A stretch of DNA of 64,000 nt, taken from contig JAJZPG010000011.1 of the NCBI GenBank assembly GCA_021811235.1, positions 34,662 through 98,661 of the forward strand. The letters run 5' to 3'. The stretch is from Pseudomonadota bacterium (GTDB lineage Bacteria > Pseudomonadota > Gammaproteobacteria > Burkholderiales > Thiobacillaceae). This document shows, one piece after another, positions 1 to 9,522 of the stretch. Position numbers and translations under genes: made by a program. The notes beneath the pieces were generated by a model. The model saw nothing but the letters and a program-made list of their open reading frames with translations. It did no database searches and was not told the origin of the DNA. The number at the start of each line of letters is the position of its first letter. Position 1 is the stretch's first letter.

Positions 1-308
1 ATCAGGCCGGAAATCACCCATTCGCGCGATTCGGGGTCGAGGATTTCGGCGCTGACCAGGAAGGCCAGTTCCGTGCGGCAGGCTTCGTTCAGGCGCTCCA
101 GCTCCTCGGGCGCGTAGTGGCGCAGGTGGGCCTGCGCCAGCCGCGGGTGGGTGGCGCTGTCAGAGAGGTGGGCAAACCAGTCCAGGGTGGCGTTGATCTG
201 GGATTCTTCAAAGCCGGCGGCGAACAGGCGCTTTTCCAGCGCGTCGCGATCGGGTGCCAGCTCCGCCATGCGGAAGCTTTCGTACAGATAAACCAGAATG
301 TCGAGCAT
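1..308 (-). CDS. smg: Smg family protein (DUF494), partial
   Basis: The reverse strand reads an open frame starting MLDILVYLYESF and running off the window edge, so the C-terminus is missing. This N-terminus and the position directly behind dprA are typical of the Smg/DUF494 family, small conserved proteins of beta- and gammaproteobacteria whose role is not established. The start lies 4 bp after the dprA stop, so the two are almost certainly co-transcribed with the upstream LysM gene. About 102 residues are visible. The function remains unknown; the family call rests on the sequence beginning and gene order. Confidence 0.8.
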   Translation of the reverse strand, partial: MLDILVYLYESFRMAELAPDRDALEKRLFAAGFEESQINATLDWFAHLSDSATHPRLAQAHLRHYAPEELERLNEACRTELAFLVSAEILDPESREWVISGL

Positions 309-312
309 GATT

Positions 313-1389
313 TCAGTAAATTTTTTGGTAGCGCCCGCCGGGCAAGGATGCGATTCGCCCTTCCAGTTCAAGCGTCAACAGCTTGGCCGAAAGCGCATCC
401 AGCGTCAACCCGGTCCTTTGTGTCAGGGTGTCTAGCGTGGTGGGCGCACCATCGAGCGCGTCCAGCACCGGGTCGGGGGGCGTCTCCGGCAGGACGGGCG
501 GGGCCAGCCGCTGCTGCCACGCGAGCTCGTCGAGGATGTCGGCGGCGGATTCGACCAGCTTCGCGCCCTGCTTGATCAGCGCATGGCAGCCGCGCGCCAG
601 CGGCGAGTGGATCGAGCCGGGCATGGCGAACACCTCCCGCCCCTGCTCGGTGGCCACCCGTGCGGTGATCAGCGAGCCGCTGTCGGGGGCGGCTTCCACC
701 ACCAGCACGCCGCGCGACAATCCGCTGATCAGCCGGTTGCGGCGCGGGAAGTGGCCGGGCAGCGGCGGCGTGCCAAGTGGAAATTCCGAGACGATCAGCC
801 CGTTTTCCGCCAACTGGTGCGCCAGCGCCTTGTTGCGGGCGGGATAGATGCGGTCGAGCCCGGTGCCGATGATGGCGACGCTCGAGCCGGCACCGGCCAG
901 CCCGCCGCGGTGCGCCGCCGCGTCGATACCGAGCGCCAGTCCGCTGACGATGGTGAGCCCGGCGTCGGACAGGGCGTGGGCGAAGGCCTCGGCGTCGCGC
1001 GCGCCCTGCGGGGTGGCGTTGCGGCTGCCGACGATGCCGAGGCTGGGTTGGTTCAGGAGCGCGCGCTGGCCTTTGCAGTACAGCACCGCGGGCGGGTCGG
1101 CGATTTCGAGCAGGGCCTTGGGGTAGTCCGTGTCCGCCAGCGTCATCAGGCTGTTGCCCGGCTGGGTGAGCCAGGACCGGGTGGCATCGAACAGCGCGGG
1201 ATCGGGTTCTGCCAGCAGTGCATCGCACTGCGCGGGCGAAAGGTGCTGCGCCAAAGCGCTGCGGCTGGATGCCAAAACGGCCTCCGGAGAACCGAAGGCC
1301 GTCAGCAGGCGAATCAGGCTGGTGTTGCCGACCCCCGGAGCGAGGGCCAGCCGCAGCCAGGGGTCAGGTGTGCTCGATGCGTCGTTCAA
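313..1389 (-). CDS. dprA: DNA-processing protein DprA
   Basis: A 358-residue DprA/Smf protein. The Rossmann-like DNA-binding core spans about residues 95-300, with GIVGSRNATPQG, SGLALGIDAAAHRG, GTGLDRIYPARN, SEFPLGTPPLPGHFPRRNR and GSLITARVATEQGREVFAMPG, all hallmarks of the family. The N-terminus carries a helix-hairpin-helix-like segment and the C-terminus a winged-helix-like domain. DprA protects incoming single-stranded DNA and loads RecA during natural transformation. It sits between the LysM gene (12 bp upstream) and smg. Length matches the family. Confidence 0.96.
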   Translation of the reverse strand: MNDASSTPDPWLRLALAPGVGNTSLIRLLTAFGSPEAVLASSRSALAQHLSPAQCDALLAEPDPALFDATRSWLTQPGNSLMTLADTDYPKALLEIADPPAVLYCKGQRALLNQPSLGIVGSRNATPQGARDAEAFAHALSDAGLTIVSGLALGIDAAAHRGGLAGAGSSVAIIGTGLDRIYPARNKALAHQLAENGLIVSEFPLGTPPLPGHFPRRNRLISGLSRGVLVVEAAPDSGSLITARVATEQGREVFAMPGSIHSPLARGCHALIKQGAKLVESAADILDELAWQQRLAPPVLPETPPDPVLDALDGAPTTLDTLTQRTGLTLDALSAKLLTLELEGRIASLPGGRYQKIY

Positions 1390-1401
1390 GAGCGCGCGCG
1401 C

Positions 1402-2595
1402 TCAGGGATTGCGAACGGTATCGAGCAGGTACACCGGGCCGTCGGACTGCATGATGAGGGCGTAGGACACGCGGTCGTACACGCGGTAGACCATCACCAG
1501 GCCGCTGCGCGCGTCGGGCAGCTTGACGGCGCGGTCGTTCTGGTTGCCGAGGCAGGTGCTGCGGAAGGTGTTGCGTGCGTCGGCCGCTTGATCGTAGGTG
1601 ACCTTGCTGTTTTCCTGCAGGCAGCGCACGTCGTTGTACAACCAGGCGCCGCCATCGGGAATGCCCGAGGTTTTTTCGTTGACCCAGGCCATGCGGTCCT
1701 TTTCGTCGCGCGTCAGCATGACGGCCTGGCCTTCGCGGTACACCGCCAGGACATGGCCGGGCTCGAGGCCGTCGCGGCTGCCGCGGTTGATCACCACGGT
1801 CTGGTAACGGCCGCTGTCGGAGAGGCCGCCGTACGCCGAAATGATGCGGCCGTTGACCTTGCCTTCCGGCGCGTGCGGGATGTATTCGAAGGTGGTGCTG
1901 TCGTTCGCTTCCACCAGCTTGTCCTTGGGCAGGATTTCCTGCGCCGACTGGGTGATGCGGATCTTCTGCGGCGCGCCTTCCACCAGGGTGCGGGCATCGC
2001 CCAGATATTCGACTTCGTAGCCCAGCACTTCGCCGGTTTCAGGATCCTTCAGCGCTTTGCCCGGGCGCAGCACGTTCCAGCGGGTCACGCCGGCCTTGCC
2101 GCCGGTGGCGAAGGCGTCATCGCCCGCGCCTAGTACCACGCGTTCGGCATTGCTGCCGAGAATATAGGGCGCATCGTCGAAGGCGCCCTTGGATACGACG
2201 CGTGGCTGCGACAGGAAGGGGTGGATCACCCGGATGGGAATCGTCGGAATGGCATCGCCGCCGATCTGGCTGGTCCGCACGGTGGGCGACAGCTTGACGG
2301 TCGGCATGCCGCCCTGGCTACCCTTGACCAGCGACAGGCGCGGTTCCTTGCCGCTCTTGTCGAGCACGATCATGTCGCCGGGATAGATCCAGTGCGGATT
2401 CTTGATCTCCGCACGGTTCAGGTTCCAGATCTGCGGCCAACGCCACGGATCCTTGAGAAACTTGCCGGAAATGTCCCACAGCGTGTCGCCCTTGACGACG
2501 ACGTACGTGTCGGGGGCGTTGTCCTGTAGTTTAAGGGTGTCGGCCAGTGCGGGCGCAGCCAGCAGCAGGGCAAGAGAAACAACGAGTTGACGCAC
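1402..2595 (-). CDS. Secreted LysM-domain protein
   Basis: About 397 residues with an N-terminal signal peptide (RQLVVSLALLLAAPALA) followed by one LysM domain at about residues 25-80 (YVVVKGDTLWDISGKF, WNLNRAEIKNPHWIYPGD). The remaining 300 residues have no motif I recognise but are typical of betaproteobacterial LysM proteins found next to dprA. LysM binds peptidoglycan, so the product is probably periplasmic and wall-associated. I chose the GTG start at 2595 because GGAGGG lies 7 bases before it; an ATG at 2610 in the same frame has no such site and would add five residues before the signal peptide. It is divergent from def. Confidence 0.85.
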   Translation of the reverse strand: MRQLVVSLALLLAAPALADTLKLQDNAPDTYVVVKGDTLWDISGKFLKDPWRWPQIWNLNRAEIKNPHWIYPGDMIVLDKSGKEPRLSLVKGSQGGMPTVKLSPTVRTSQIGGDAIPTIPIRVIHPFLSQPRVVSKGAFDDAPYILGSNAERVVLGAGDDAFATGGKAGVTRWNVLRPGKALKDPETGEVLGYEVEYLGDARTLVEGAPQKIRITQSAQEILPKDKLVEANDSTTFEYIPHAPEGKVNGRIISAYGGLSDSGRYQTVVINRGSRDGLEPGHVLAVYREGQAVMLTRDEKDRMAWVNEKTSGIPDGGAWLYNDVRCLQENSKVTYDQAADARNTFRSTCLGNQNDRAVKLPDARSGLVMVYRVYDRVSYALIMQSDGPVYLLDTVRNP

Positions 2596-2610
2596 GGGGG
2601 AACCCTCCAT

Positions 2611-2625
2611 TTAGACCTTGTCTAA
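2611..2625. promoter_or_regulatory. 15-bp inverted repeat in the lysM-def divergent region
   Basis: TTAGAC-CTT-GTCTAA is a perfect 6-bp inverted repeat around a 3-base spacer, just upstream of the lysM ribosome-binding site. It lies in the AT-rich gap between the divergent lysM and def genes, where promoters for both must sit. It could be an operator or a short 5' UTR hairpin; the sequence alone does not decide. No convincing -35/-10 pair was identified nearby. Confidence 0.35.
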
Positions 2626-2756
2626 TTTTCTGCGTTGAAAATATACTGTGCGCTTAGCTTACGGCTATCCGCCACCTTATATTTAGGGCTGTGCGCAACC
2701 AAACGCAGATTTTGCATCAAAGTGTGCGCCCAGCCCGTTCATTCGTAAAGCTTCTT

Positions 2757-3290
2757 ATGGCCAAACTCGACATCCTGCATTACCCCGATGCACGCCTGCA
2801 CACCGTGGCCAAACCGGTGAAGGCGGTGGACGATCGCATCCGCAAGCTGGTCGACGACATGGCCGAGACCATGTATGCGGCGCCGGGTATTGGGCTGGCC
2901 GCCACCCAGGTCAACGTCCACGAACGCGTCGTCGTCATCGACATCTCGGAAACCCACGATGACCTGCGCGTCTTCATCAACCCCGAGATCGTCGCCCAAT
3001 CGGGCCGTGAAGAAAGCGAGGAAGGCTGCCTGTCGGTGCCTGGCGTGTTCGACAAGGTGGTGCGCGCCGAGCGCGTCACCGTGCGCGCGCTCGACCGCGA
3101 CGGCAAGCCGTTTGAGCTCGAGGCCGATGGCCTGCTGGCGGTGTGCATCCAGCACGAATTGGATCACCTGCTGGGCAAGGTGTTCGTCGACTACCTGTCC
3201 ACTCTCAAGCGCAACCGCATCAAGACCAAGCTGCTGAAGCAGGCGCGCGAGCACAGGCCCGACGCCGCGCCCGTGCGCGCATCGCTCTGA
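2757..3290 (+). CDS. def: Peptide deformylase
   Basis: Removes the N-formyl group from nascent proteins. The three family motifs are present in order: GIGLAATQV (about residue 43), EGCLS (about residue 88) and QHELDHLLG (about residue 130), which supply the metal-ligand Cys and two His and the catalytic Glu. The frame is open further upstream to 2691, but the ATG at 2757 giving [15 protein letters not shown] matches the usual deformylase N-terminus and yields 177 residues. It is the first gene of the run def-fmt-rsmB, with fmt starting 10 bp downstream. Confidence 0.97.
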   Translation: MAKLDILHYPDARLHTVAKPVKAVDDRIRKLVDDMAETMYAAPGIGLAATQVNVHERVVVIDISETHDDLRVFINPEIVAQSGREESEEGCLSVPGVFDKVVRAERVTVRALDRDGKPFELEADGLLAVCIQHELDHLLGKVFVDYLSTLKRNRIKTKLLKQAREHRPDAAPVRASL

Positions 3291-3300
3291 GCCCGGGTCC

Positions 3301-4221
3301 GTGCGCATCATCTTCGCCGGCACACCGCCATTCGCGGCCGCCGCGCTGAACGCACTGGCAGACGCCGGGCACGACATCGCCCTCGTCCTGACCCAACCCG
3401 ACCGCCCTGCCGGCCGCGGCATGAAGCTCACTCCCAGCGCGGTCAAGCAAGCCGCCTTGGCGCGCGGACTGCCGGTCGCGCAGCCGGCCAGCCTGAAGAC
3501 GCCCGAGGCGCAGGCCGAACTCGCCGCGCTCAACGCTGACGCCATGGTGGTCGCCGCCTATGGCCTGATCCTGCCGCAGGCGGTGCTCGACATCCCTCGT
3601 CTCGGCTGCCTCAACATCCACGCCTCGCTGCTGCCGCGCTGGCGGGGCGCCGCACCGATCCAGCGCGCCATCCTGGCGGGTGACTCGCAGACCGGCGTCA
3701 CCATCATGCAGATGGACGCCGGCCTCGACACCGGCGCGATGTTGTCCCGGACGGTCGTGCCGATCCGCGACACGGACACCGCCGGCAGCCTGCACGATAC
3801 CCTGGCCGCGGCCGGCGCCGAGGCCATCGTCTCCGCGCTGGCGAATTACTCCGTACTGACCCCGGAAACGCAGGACAACGCCCAGGCCACCTACGCCGCC
3901 AAGCTCAGCAAGGAAGAGGCGCAACTCGACTGGGACCAGCCGGCCGATGTGCTGGCGCGCGCGGTGCGCGCCTACAATCCGGTACCGGGTGCGTGGACGC
4001 TGCTCGACGGCGCGCCTCTGAAAGTCTGGGCGGTGCAGTCGGTTCCCGGCACGGGCGCGCCCGGCACGGTGCTGCGTGCGGAGACGGATGGACTGGTGGT
4101 CGCCTGCGGCAGCGGCGCGCTGGCCTTGCAGGACATCCAGCCTGCCGGCAGCAAGCGGATGGCGGCTGCCGCCTTCCTCGCCGGACGGCCGCTGGCGGCG
4201 GGCACTCGCCTCGGCAACTGA
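3301..4221 (+). CDS. fmt: Methionyl-tRNA formyltransferase
   Basis: 306 residues starting at GTG. Transfers a formyl group from 10-formyl-THF to initiator Met-tRNA. The N-terminal formyltransferase domain shows [14 protein letters not shown], the catalytic segment [20 protein letters not shown] (Asn/His) and [14 protein letters not shown] with the third catalytic Asp. The C-terminal OB-like tRNA-binding domain begins around residue 210 ([12 protein letters not shown]). It follows def by 10 bp, the classic pairing of enzymes that add and remove the formyl group. Confidence 0.97.
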   Translation: MRIIFAGTPPFAAAALNALADAGHDIALVLTQPDRPAGRGMKLTPSAVKQAALARGLPVAQPASLKTPEAQAELAALNADAMVVAAYGLILPQAVLDIPRLGCLNIHASLLPRWRGAAPIQRAILAGDSQTGVTIMQMDAGLDTGAMLSRTVVPIRDTDTAGSLHDTLAAAGAEAIVSALANYSVLTPETQDNAQATYAAKLSKEEAQLDWDQPADVLARAVRAYNPVPGAWTLLDGAPLKVWAVQSVPGTGAPGTVLRAETDGLVVACGSGALALQDIQPAGSKRMAAAAFLAGRPLAAGTRLGN

Positions 4222-4258
4222 ATGAAACGAAAAACGATCAAGCGGAGCGTGGAGCCCC

Positions 4259-5515
4259 ATGCGTAACCTGCAAAAACTCGCCGCTGGCGTGCTGGAAGAG
4301 GTGCTAGCCGGCGCCGCGCTGCATCAAGTTCTGCCGCTGCGCGTGCAGCAGCTGAAAACGCCCGGCGAGCGCGGCGCGCTGCAGGACATCGTGTACGGCA
4401 GTCTGCGCCAGCTGGGCCGGCTGGACGTTTGGCTGGACGCGCTGCTGCAGCGCCCGCTGACCGAGCCGCCACTCGGCTGGCTGCTGCGGGTGGCGCTGTA
4501 CCAGCTCGCTTACACCCGCGCCCCGGCGCACGCCGTGGTGCACAACGCGGTCACCGCCGCTGGCCAGGGCTGGCGGCCGGGGCTCGTCAACGCGGTGCTG
4601 CGCAATTTCCAGCGCCGCCGCGCCGAACTGGACAAGCTCGCCGACGCCCGGCCGTCTGCGCGCTGGTCGCACCCCGACTGGTGGATCACCAGGCTGCAAG
4701 CCGACTACCCGGAACGCTGGCAGGCCATTCTCGACGCGAGCCTCATGCACCCGCCATTCACGCTGCGCGTCAACTGCCGCCTCGGCGACGTGGCGAGTTA
4801 CCTGCAGCGCCTGAACGAGGCCGACTTGCCTGCGCATCAAACCGGACCGGACGCCGTCACCCTGGAGAAGGCGGTGCCGGTGCATGCGCTGCCTGGCTTC
4901 GACGCCGGCCAGGTGTCGGTGCAGGACGCGGGTGCGCAGTGGGCGGCACGCCTGCTCGATGCCCGGGCGGGGGAGCGGGTACTCGACGCCTGTGCCGCGC
5001 CCGGCGGCAAGACGGGCCACATCCTGGAGCGGGCGGACACGGAGCTCACCGCGCTCGACGTCGACGCCACGCGGCTGGCGCGGGTACAGGAGAACCTCGA
5101 CCGGCTGGGCTTGCACGCCACGCTGATCGAGGGCGACGCGGCCCAGCCCGACGCCTGGTGGGATGGCCGGCCGTTCGACCGCATTCTCGCCGACGTGCCG
5201 TGCAGCGCCTCGGGCGTGGTGCGCCGCAATCCCGATATCAAATGGTTGCGCCGTCCCGACGACATCGCTCAATTTGCCGCGCAACAGGCCGTTATGCTGG
5301 AGGCGCTCTGGCGACTGCTTGCACCCGGTGGTACATTGCTCTACGCCACCTGCTCGATATTCCATGAAGAAAACGACGGGCAAGTGCAGGCCTTCCTGGT
5401 GCGCCACGCGCAGGATGCCGAACGTTGTCCGCTTCCTGCCCCTTTGTCTGATGGATCGCTGCTGCCCGATGCCGAGCATGATGGTTTCTTTTACGCCCTG
5501 CTGCGCAAGACCTGA
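4259..5515 (+). CDS. rsmB: 16S rRNA (cytosine-967-C5)-methyltransferase RsmB
   Basis: 418 residues. N-terminal NusB-like RNA-binding domain (about 1-140) followed by a SAM-dependent RsmB/NOP2 methyltransferase domain. Visible motifs: SAM loop VLDACAAPGGKTGHILE, motif IV DVPCSASGVVRRNPDIKW and motif VI YATCSIFHEEN, supplying the two catalytic cysteines used by m5C methyltransferases. The def-fmt-rsmB order is common in proteobacteria. Its 3' end overlaps the next gene by about 35 bases. Confidence 0.96.
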   Translation: MRNLQKLAAGVLEEVLAGAALHQVLPLRVQQLKTPGERGALQDIVYGSLRQLGRLDVWLDALLQRPLTEPPLGWLLRVALYQLAYTRAPAHAVVHNAVTAAGQGWRPGLVNAVLRNFQRRRAELDKLADARPSARWSHPDWWITRLQADYPERWQAILDASLMHPPFTLRVNCRLGDVASYLQRLNEADLPAHQTGPDAVTLEKAVPVHALPGFDAGQVSVQDAGAQWAARLLDARAGERVLDACAAPGGKTGHILERADTELTALDVDATRLARVQENLDRLGLHATLIEGDAAQPDAWWDGRPFDRILADVPCSASGVVRRNPDIKWLRRPDDIAQFAAQQAVMLEALWRLLAPGGTLLYATCSIFHEENDGQVQAFLVRHAQDAERCPLPAPLSDGSLLPDAEHDGFFYALLRKT

Positions 5516-6104
5516 CGCCCTGTTCCGCCGGCTGGGCTGGCTGCTGCTCTGGATCGGACTGGCCGTGGCGGGCCACGCGCTGGCCGCCGAGCGCAGCGAG
5601 ATCCGCCAGGCCGCCATCCAGGCTGCGCCGCAAGGCTACGTGCTCGACGCCGACATCGACATCGTGCTCAATCCCACGCTGGAAGACGCGCTGAGCAAGG
5701 GCATTTCCCTGCCCTTTCTGCTCGAGCTCGAACTGACCCGCCCGCGCAGCTGGTGGTTTGCCGAAGACATCGCCGAGCCGGTGCGCAAGCTGCGCATCTA
5801 CTACCACCTGCTGCTGCGCCGCTACATCGTCGAATCGGGTTACGCGACCCAGACTGCCGCCACCCTCGCCGAGGCCCTGGCGCTGCTGGGGCGGGTGAAT
5901 GACTGGCAGGTACTGGAGCGCGGTGTGCTCAAGCCCGGCCAGCACTACGAAGGCCGCCTGCGCCTGCGGCTCGACACCGCGCAGCTGCCCAAGCCGCTGT
6001 CGATCGGCGCGGTCACCAGCGACAAATGGGAACTCGCCACGTCCTGGTTCGAATGGTCGTTCGAGGCCCCCGCGCCCGCCAAGCCATCCCCGCCCTCGCC
6101 CTGA
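5481..6104 (+). CDS. DUF4390 domain protein, membrane-anchored or secreted
   Basis: About 207 residues with a hydrophobic N-terminal segment (LGWLLLWIGLAVAGHALA) consistent with a signal peptide and cleavage after ALA. The body (DADIDIVLNPTLEDAL, LLELELTRPRSWWF, KLRIYYHLLLRRY) is typical of DUF4390, a family found between rsmB and ntrY in betaproteobacteria. The start is uncertain: the ATGs at 5478 and 5481 both lie inside rsmB. It ends in TGATG, overlapping the ntrY start, so it is probably co-transcribed with the sensor kinase and may act with it at the envelope. That role is inference from position only. Confidence 0.8.
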   Translation: MVSFTPCCARPDALFRRLGWLLLWIGLAVAGHALAAERSEIRQAAIQAAPQGYVLDADIDIVLNPTLEDALSKGISLPFLLELELTRPRSWWFAEDIAEPVRKLRIYYHLLLRRYIVESGYATQTAATLAEALALLGRVNDWQVLERGVLKPGQHYEGRLRLRLDTAQLPKPLSIGAVTSDKWELATSWFEWSFEAPAPAKPSPPSP

Positions 6105-8236
6105 TGCGCAGTCTGATCGCCGCCGCCCTCATCGTGGGCATCGTGCTGTTGGCGCTGCTGTTCAATGCCAGCGGCGACAGCGGCGCCTTCTCCGAAACTT
6201 TGCCCACCCTGTTCGTCGGCGGCGGGGTGTTGGGCGTGGCGCTGCTGGCCTTGCTCGGCTGGCGCATGTGGTGGTTGCAGAAGCGCATCCGACGCGGCGT
6301 GTTCGGCGCCAAGCTCACGCTGAAACTGCTGCTGATGTTCGGCGCCGTCGCCATGCTGCCGGGCCTGGTCGTGTACGGCGCCTCGGTGTTCTTTCTCAAC
6401 CGTTCGATCGAAACCTGGTTCGACGTGCGGGTCGACAATGCGCTCGCCTCCGGCGTCAACCTTGGGCAGGCCGCGCTCGACGATCTCCTGCGCGAGCTGG
6501 ACAAGAAGGCGCAGCGCATGGCACTGACCCTGTCGGACGAGGGCATGGGCTCGATCATTACCAGCCTGTCCACCCTGCGCGAACAGAGCGCGGTGCAGGA
6601 ACTGACCCTGTTCGACGAACGCGGCGGCGTGATCGCGCATGTCAGCGGCGAGCGCACCACCCTGCTGCCGGTGCTGCCCGAGCGCGGCGTGCTGTGGCAG
6701 GTGCGGCAGGAGCAGCCCTACAGCCGCATCGAGGAAGTGCCCGAGCGTGGCCTCGTCATGCACGTCATCGTGCCGGTGTACACCAGCTCGATCACCGGCG
6801 AGACGCGCGTGCTGCAGCTGGTCCAGCCGGTGCCGGCGAGTCTGGCGCGCGACGCCCAGGCGGTGCAGCTGGCCTATCAGGAATATCAGCAGATTGCGGT
6901 GTCGCGGCTGGGGCTCAAGCGCATCTACGGCGTGGCACTCACGCTCACCCTGATGCTGGCGCTGCTGATGACCTTCGTCATCGCCTACCTGCTGTCGGAG
7001 CGGCTCGGCGCGCCGCTGCGCACGCTGGCGCGCGGCACCCGCGCGGTGGCCAAGGGCGATTTCTCGCAGATGCCGTCGGTGGCGAGTCGCGACGAACTGG
7101 GCGTGCTGATCCAGTCGTTCAACCGCATGACGCGGCAACTGTCGGAGGCGCGCGAGCAGGCGGCGCAGAACCACCAGGAAACCGAACAGGCCAAGGCCTT
7201 CCTCGAGCGCGTGCTGGCGAACCTGTCGTCCGGCGTGATGGTGCTCGACGAGGCGCTGCGGGTGCGCACGATCAACAGCGCGGCCGCCCATATCCTGGGC
7301 GTGGTCGAAGCGGCGCTGGACGGGCAGCCGCTCGCTGCGCTGGGCCCGTCGGATGAACCGCTGTACGGCTTCGGGGCGATGGTGGCGGCCCGCTTCGCCG
7401 AGCACGAGGGCGAGTGGCAGGAACAGGTCGACTACTCCGGCGAGGGCGGCAAGCAAACGCTGCTGCTGCGCGGCACCCGCCTGCCGCCGGGCGTCGAGCG
7501 CGGCTACGTGCTGGTGTTCGACGACGTGACCAAGCTGATCGACGCCGAACGCAACGCCGCCTGGAGCGAGGTGGCGCGCCGGCTGGCGCACGAGATCAAG
7601 AATCCGCTGACGCCCATCCAGCTGTCGGCCGAGCGCATCGCGAAGAAGCTCGACGGCCGCCTGGAAGTGGCCGACGCCGAATTCCTCACCCGCGCCACCC
7701 AGACCATCGTCAACCAGGTCGCGGCCATGAAAAGCATGGTCGACGCCTTCGCCAATTACGCGCGGATGCCGCGCGCGCGGCTGGAAGCGCTCGACCTCAA
7801 CGCGCTGGTGCACGAAGTGCTGGCGCTATATGACGCCAAGGCGCTCGGACTGCATCTGCAACTCGACGCCGGGCTGCCGCGCATTGCGGGCGATTCCACA
7901 TTATTGCGTCAGGTGATACATAATCTGTTGCAAAATGCGCAGGATGCGCTGGCCGGCCACGATGCCCCGCGGGTGGAAGTGGCCACGCACCTCAAGAACC
8001 ATGCAGTTTGTTTGACCGTAACGGACAATGGAGCCGGGTTTCCGGAGCACCTGATGACGCGGCTGTTCGAGCCCTACGCAACCACCAAGGCCAAAGGAAC
8101 GGGCCTCGGTCTCGCCATCGTCAAGAAAATCGTGGAAGAACATCACGGCAGGATCCAGATCGAAAACATCAAATCGGGCGGTGCCGCCATCCGCATCGCA
8201 CTGCCCGTCCATGCGGCAGACGGAGAAAATACGTGA
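6104..8236 (+). CDS. ntrY: NtrY-family sensor histidine kinase
   Basis: 710 residues. Three hydrophobic segments lie near the N-terminus and a fourth precedes a HAMP domain (about residues 290-345), with a periplasmic sensing region between. A PAS domain spans about 370-480, then the HisKA helix with the phosphorylated His in RLAHEIKNPLTPIQ (about 500) and the HATPase domain with TDNGAGF and GTGLGLAIVKKI. The start overlaps the DUF4390 stop (TGATG) and the stop overlaps ntrX (GTGA), so translation is probably coupled. NtrY/NtrX systems respond to nitrogen or redox state in various proteobacteria; the ligand here is not readable from sequence. Confidence 0.93.
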   Translation: MRSLIAAALIVGIVLLALLFNASGDSGAFSETLPTLFVGGGVLGVALLALLGWRMWWLQKRIRRGVFGAKLTLKLLLMFGAVAMLPGLVVYGASVFFLNRSIETWFDVRVDNALASGVNLGQAALDDLLRELDKKAQRMALTLSDEGMGSIITSLSTLREQSAVQELTLFDERGGVIAHVSGERTTLLPVLPERGVLWQVRQEQPYSRIEEVPERGLVMHVIVPVYTSSITGETRVLQLVQPVPASLARDAQAVQLAYQEYQQIAVSRLGLKRIYGVALTLTLMLALLMTFVIAYLLSERLGAPLRTLARGTRAVAKGDFSQMPSVASRDELGVLIQSFNRMTRQLSEAREQAAQNHQETEQAKAFLERVLANLSSGVMVLDEALRVRTINSAAAHILGVVEAALDGQPLAALGPSDEPLYGFGAMVAARFAEHEGEWQEQVDYSGEGGKQTLLLRGTRLPPGVERGYVLVFDDVTKLIDAERNAAWSEVARRLAHEIKNPLTPIQLSAERIAKKLDGRLEVADAEFLTRATQTIVNQVAAMKSMVDAFANYARMPRARLEALDLNALVHEVLALYDAKALGLHLQLDAGLPRIAGDSTLLRQVIHNLLQNAQDALAGHDAPRVEVATHLKNHAVCLTVTDNGAGFPEHLMTRLFEPYATTKAKGTGLGLAIVKKIVEEHHGRIQIENIKSGGAAIRIALPVHAADGENT

Positions 8237-9507
8237 GCGGGCATATTCTCGTCGTCGACGACGAAGTAGGCATTCGTGAGTTGTTGTCGGAAATCCTCAC
8301 CGACGAGGGTTACGACGTACACCTGGCGGAAAACGCCGAAGCGGCGCGGGCCTTCCGTTCCCAGCGCCGTCCCGACCTGGTGCTGCTCGACATCTGGATG
8401 CCCGACACCGACGGCGTCACCCTGCTGAAGGAATGGGCGGGCGGCGGCCAGCTGACCATGCCGGTGGTGATGATGTCCGGCCACGGCACCATCGATACCG
8501 CGGTCGAAGCCACCAAGCTCGGCGCCGCCGATTTCCTGGAAAAACCGGTGGCGCTGGCCAAGCTGATCGACACCGTCAACAAGGCGATCAAGCGTGGCGT
8601 GGCGCTGCCGCGGCGCGCACCCAGCATGGATCTGTCGGCGCTCGGGCGCAGCCCGCTGATTCTCGAACTGAAAAAGCGCCTCTCCCAGATCGCCGGCAAT
8701 ACCGCGCCGGTCCTGTTCCTGGGCGAAGCGGGCAGCGGCTTCGAAATCTGCGCGCACTTCCTGCACCAGCCCGCTACCGCCTGGGTCGAGATCAAGGACC
8801 GTGCGCGGCTGGTATCCGACCCGCTGAGCTTCGTCGAGACGCTCGGCAACGGCACCCTCTATCTGCCCGAGGTGTGCGACCTGGCACGTCTCGAGCAGAA
8901 GGGCTTGGGACTGCTGCTCGACCGCATCGAAGGCAGCGGCGCGCGCCTGGTGTGCGCCAGCAGCCGCAGCCTCGACGCCATGGTCGCGGCGGGTGAATTC
9001 GACAGCAGGCTGTTCTACCGCATTTCCAGCCTCGCCATCCAGGTGCCGCCGCTGCGGGACCACCGCGAGGACGTGCCCGACGTCGCCAACTTCATGCTGG
9101 CGCAGCTGATCGAGGCGGGCGTCTGCCCGGTTCGCCGGCTCACCACGCCGGCGCTCAACCAGCTGCGCAACTTCGACTGGCCCGGCAACCTGCCGCAACT
9201 CAACAATGTCGTGCGCACGCTCGCGGTCACCGCGCTGTCGAGCGAGATCGACGCCACCGACGTCAATCGCGTGCTCGCGCCGATGAAGCAGGCGGCACCC
9301 GCGGTGGCGCACGGCATTCCGCTGGACATCCCGTTGCGCGAGGCGCGCGATGCCTTCGAGCGCATGTATTTCGAGCACCTGATCCAGAAGGAAGGGGGCA
9401 GCATGACGCGGGTCGCCGACAAGTCGGGGCTGGAACGCACCCATCTCTACCGCAAGCTCAAGCAGCTCAACATCCGGCATGGCCGCCGCCTCGACGACGA
9501 TCTGTAG
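8233..9507 (+). CDS. ntrX: NtrX-like response regulator with degenerate AAA+ domain
   Basis: 424 residues from a GTG start overlapping ntrY. The receiver domain (1-120) has the acidic pair D9/D10, phospho-acceptor Asp53 in LLDIWMPD and the conserved Lys in FLEKP. A shortened AAA+ region (about 150-345) follows: Walker A reads GEAGSGFE, without the Lys of GxxGxGKE, and the stretch that should carry the sigma-54-contacting GAFTGA loop is missing. The Fis-type HTH is intact (RVADKSGLERTHLYRKLKQL). It therefore probably binds DNA under NtrY control but should not remodel sigma-54 holoenzyme. NtrC proteins lacking GAFTGA that act with sigma-70 are known from Rhodobacter capsulatus. Confidence 0.88.
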   Translation: MSGHILVVDDEVGIRELLSEILTDEGYDVHLAENAEAARAFRSQRRPDLVLLDIWMPDTDGVTLLKEWAGGGQLTMPVVMMSGHGTIDTAVEATKLGAADFLEKPVALAKLIDTVNKAIKRGVALPRRAPSMDLSALGRSPLILELKKRLSQIAGNTAPVLFLGEAGSGFEICAHFLHQPATAWVEIKDRARLVSDPLSFVETLGNGTLYLPEVCDLARLEQKGLGLLLDRIEGSGARLVCASSRSLDAMVAAGEFDSRLFYRISSLAIQVPPLRDHREDVPDVANFMLAQLIEAGVCPVRRLTTPALNQLRNFDWPGNLPQLNNVVRTLAVTALSSEIDATDVNRVLAPMKQAAPAVAHGIPLDIPLREARDAFERMYFEHLIQKEGGSMTRVADKSGLERTHLYRKLKQLNIRHGRRLDDDL

Positions 9508-9522
9508 GCGCAGGGTTTCCAC

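Noticed and set aside
583..2133. A 516-codon open frame on the + strand over dprA and the LysM gene
   Set aside because: It spans the boundary of two well-supported genes on the other strand and has compositional bias typical of shadows.
2635..2690. Sigma-70 promoter for def from TTGAAA and TATACT or TATATT
   Set aside because: The spacing between the boxes is wrong in each combination, so no promoter could be supported.
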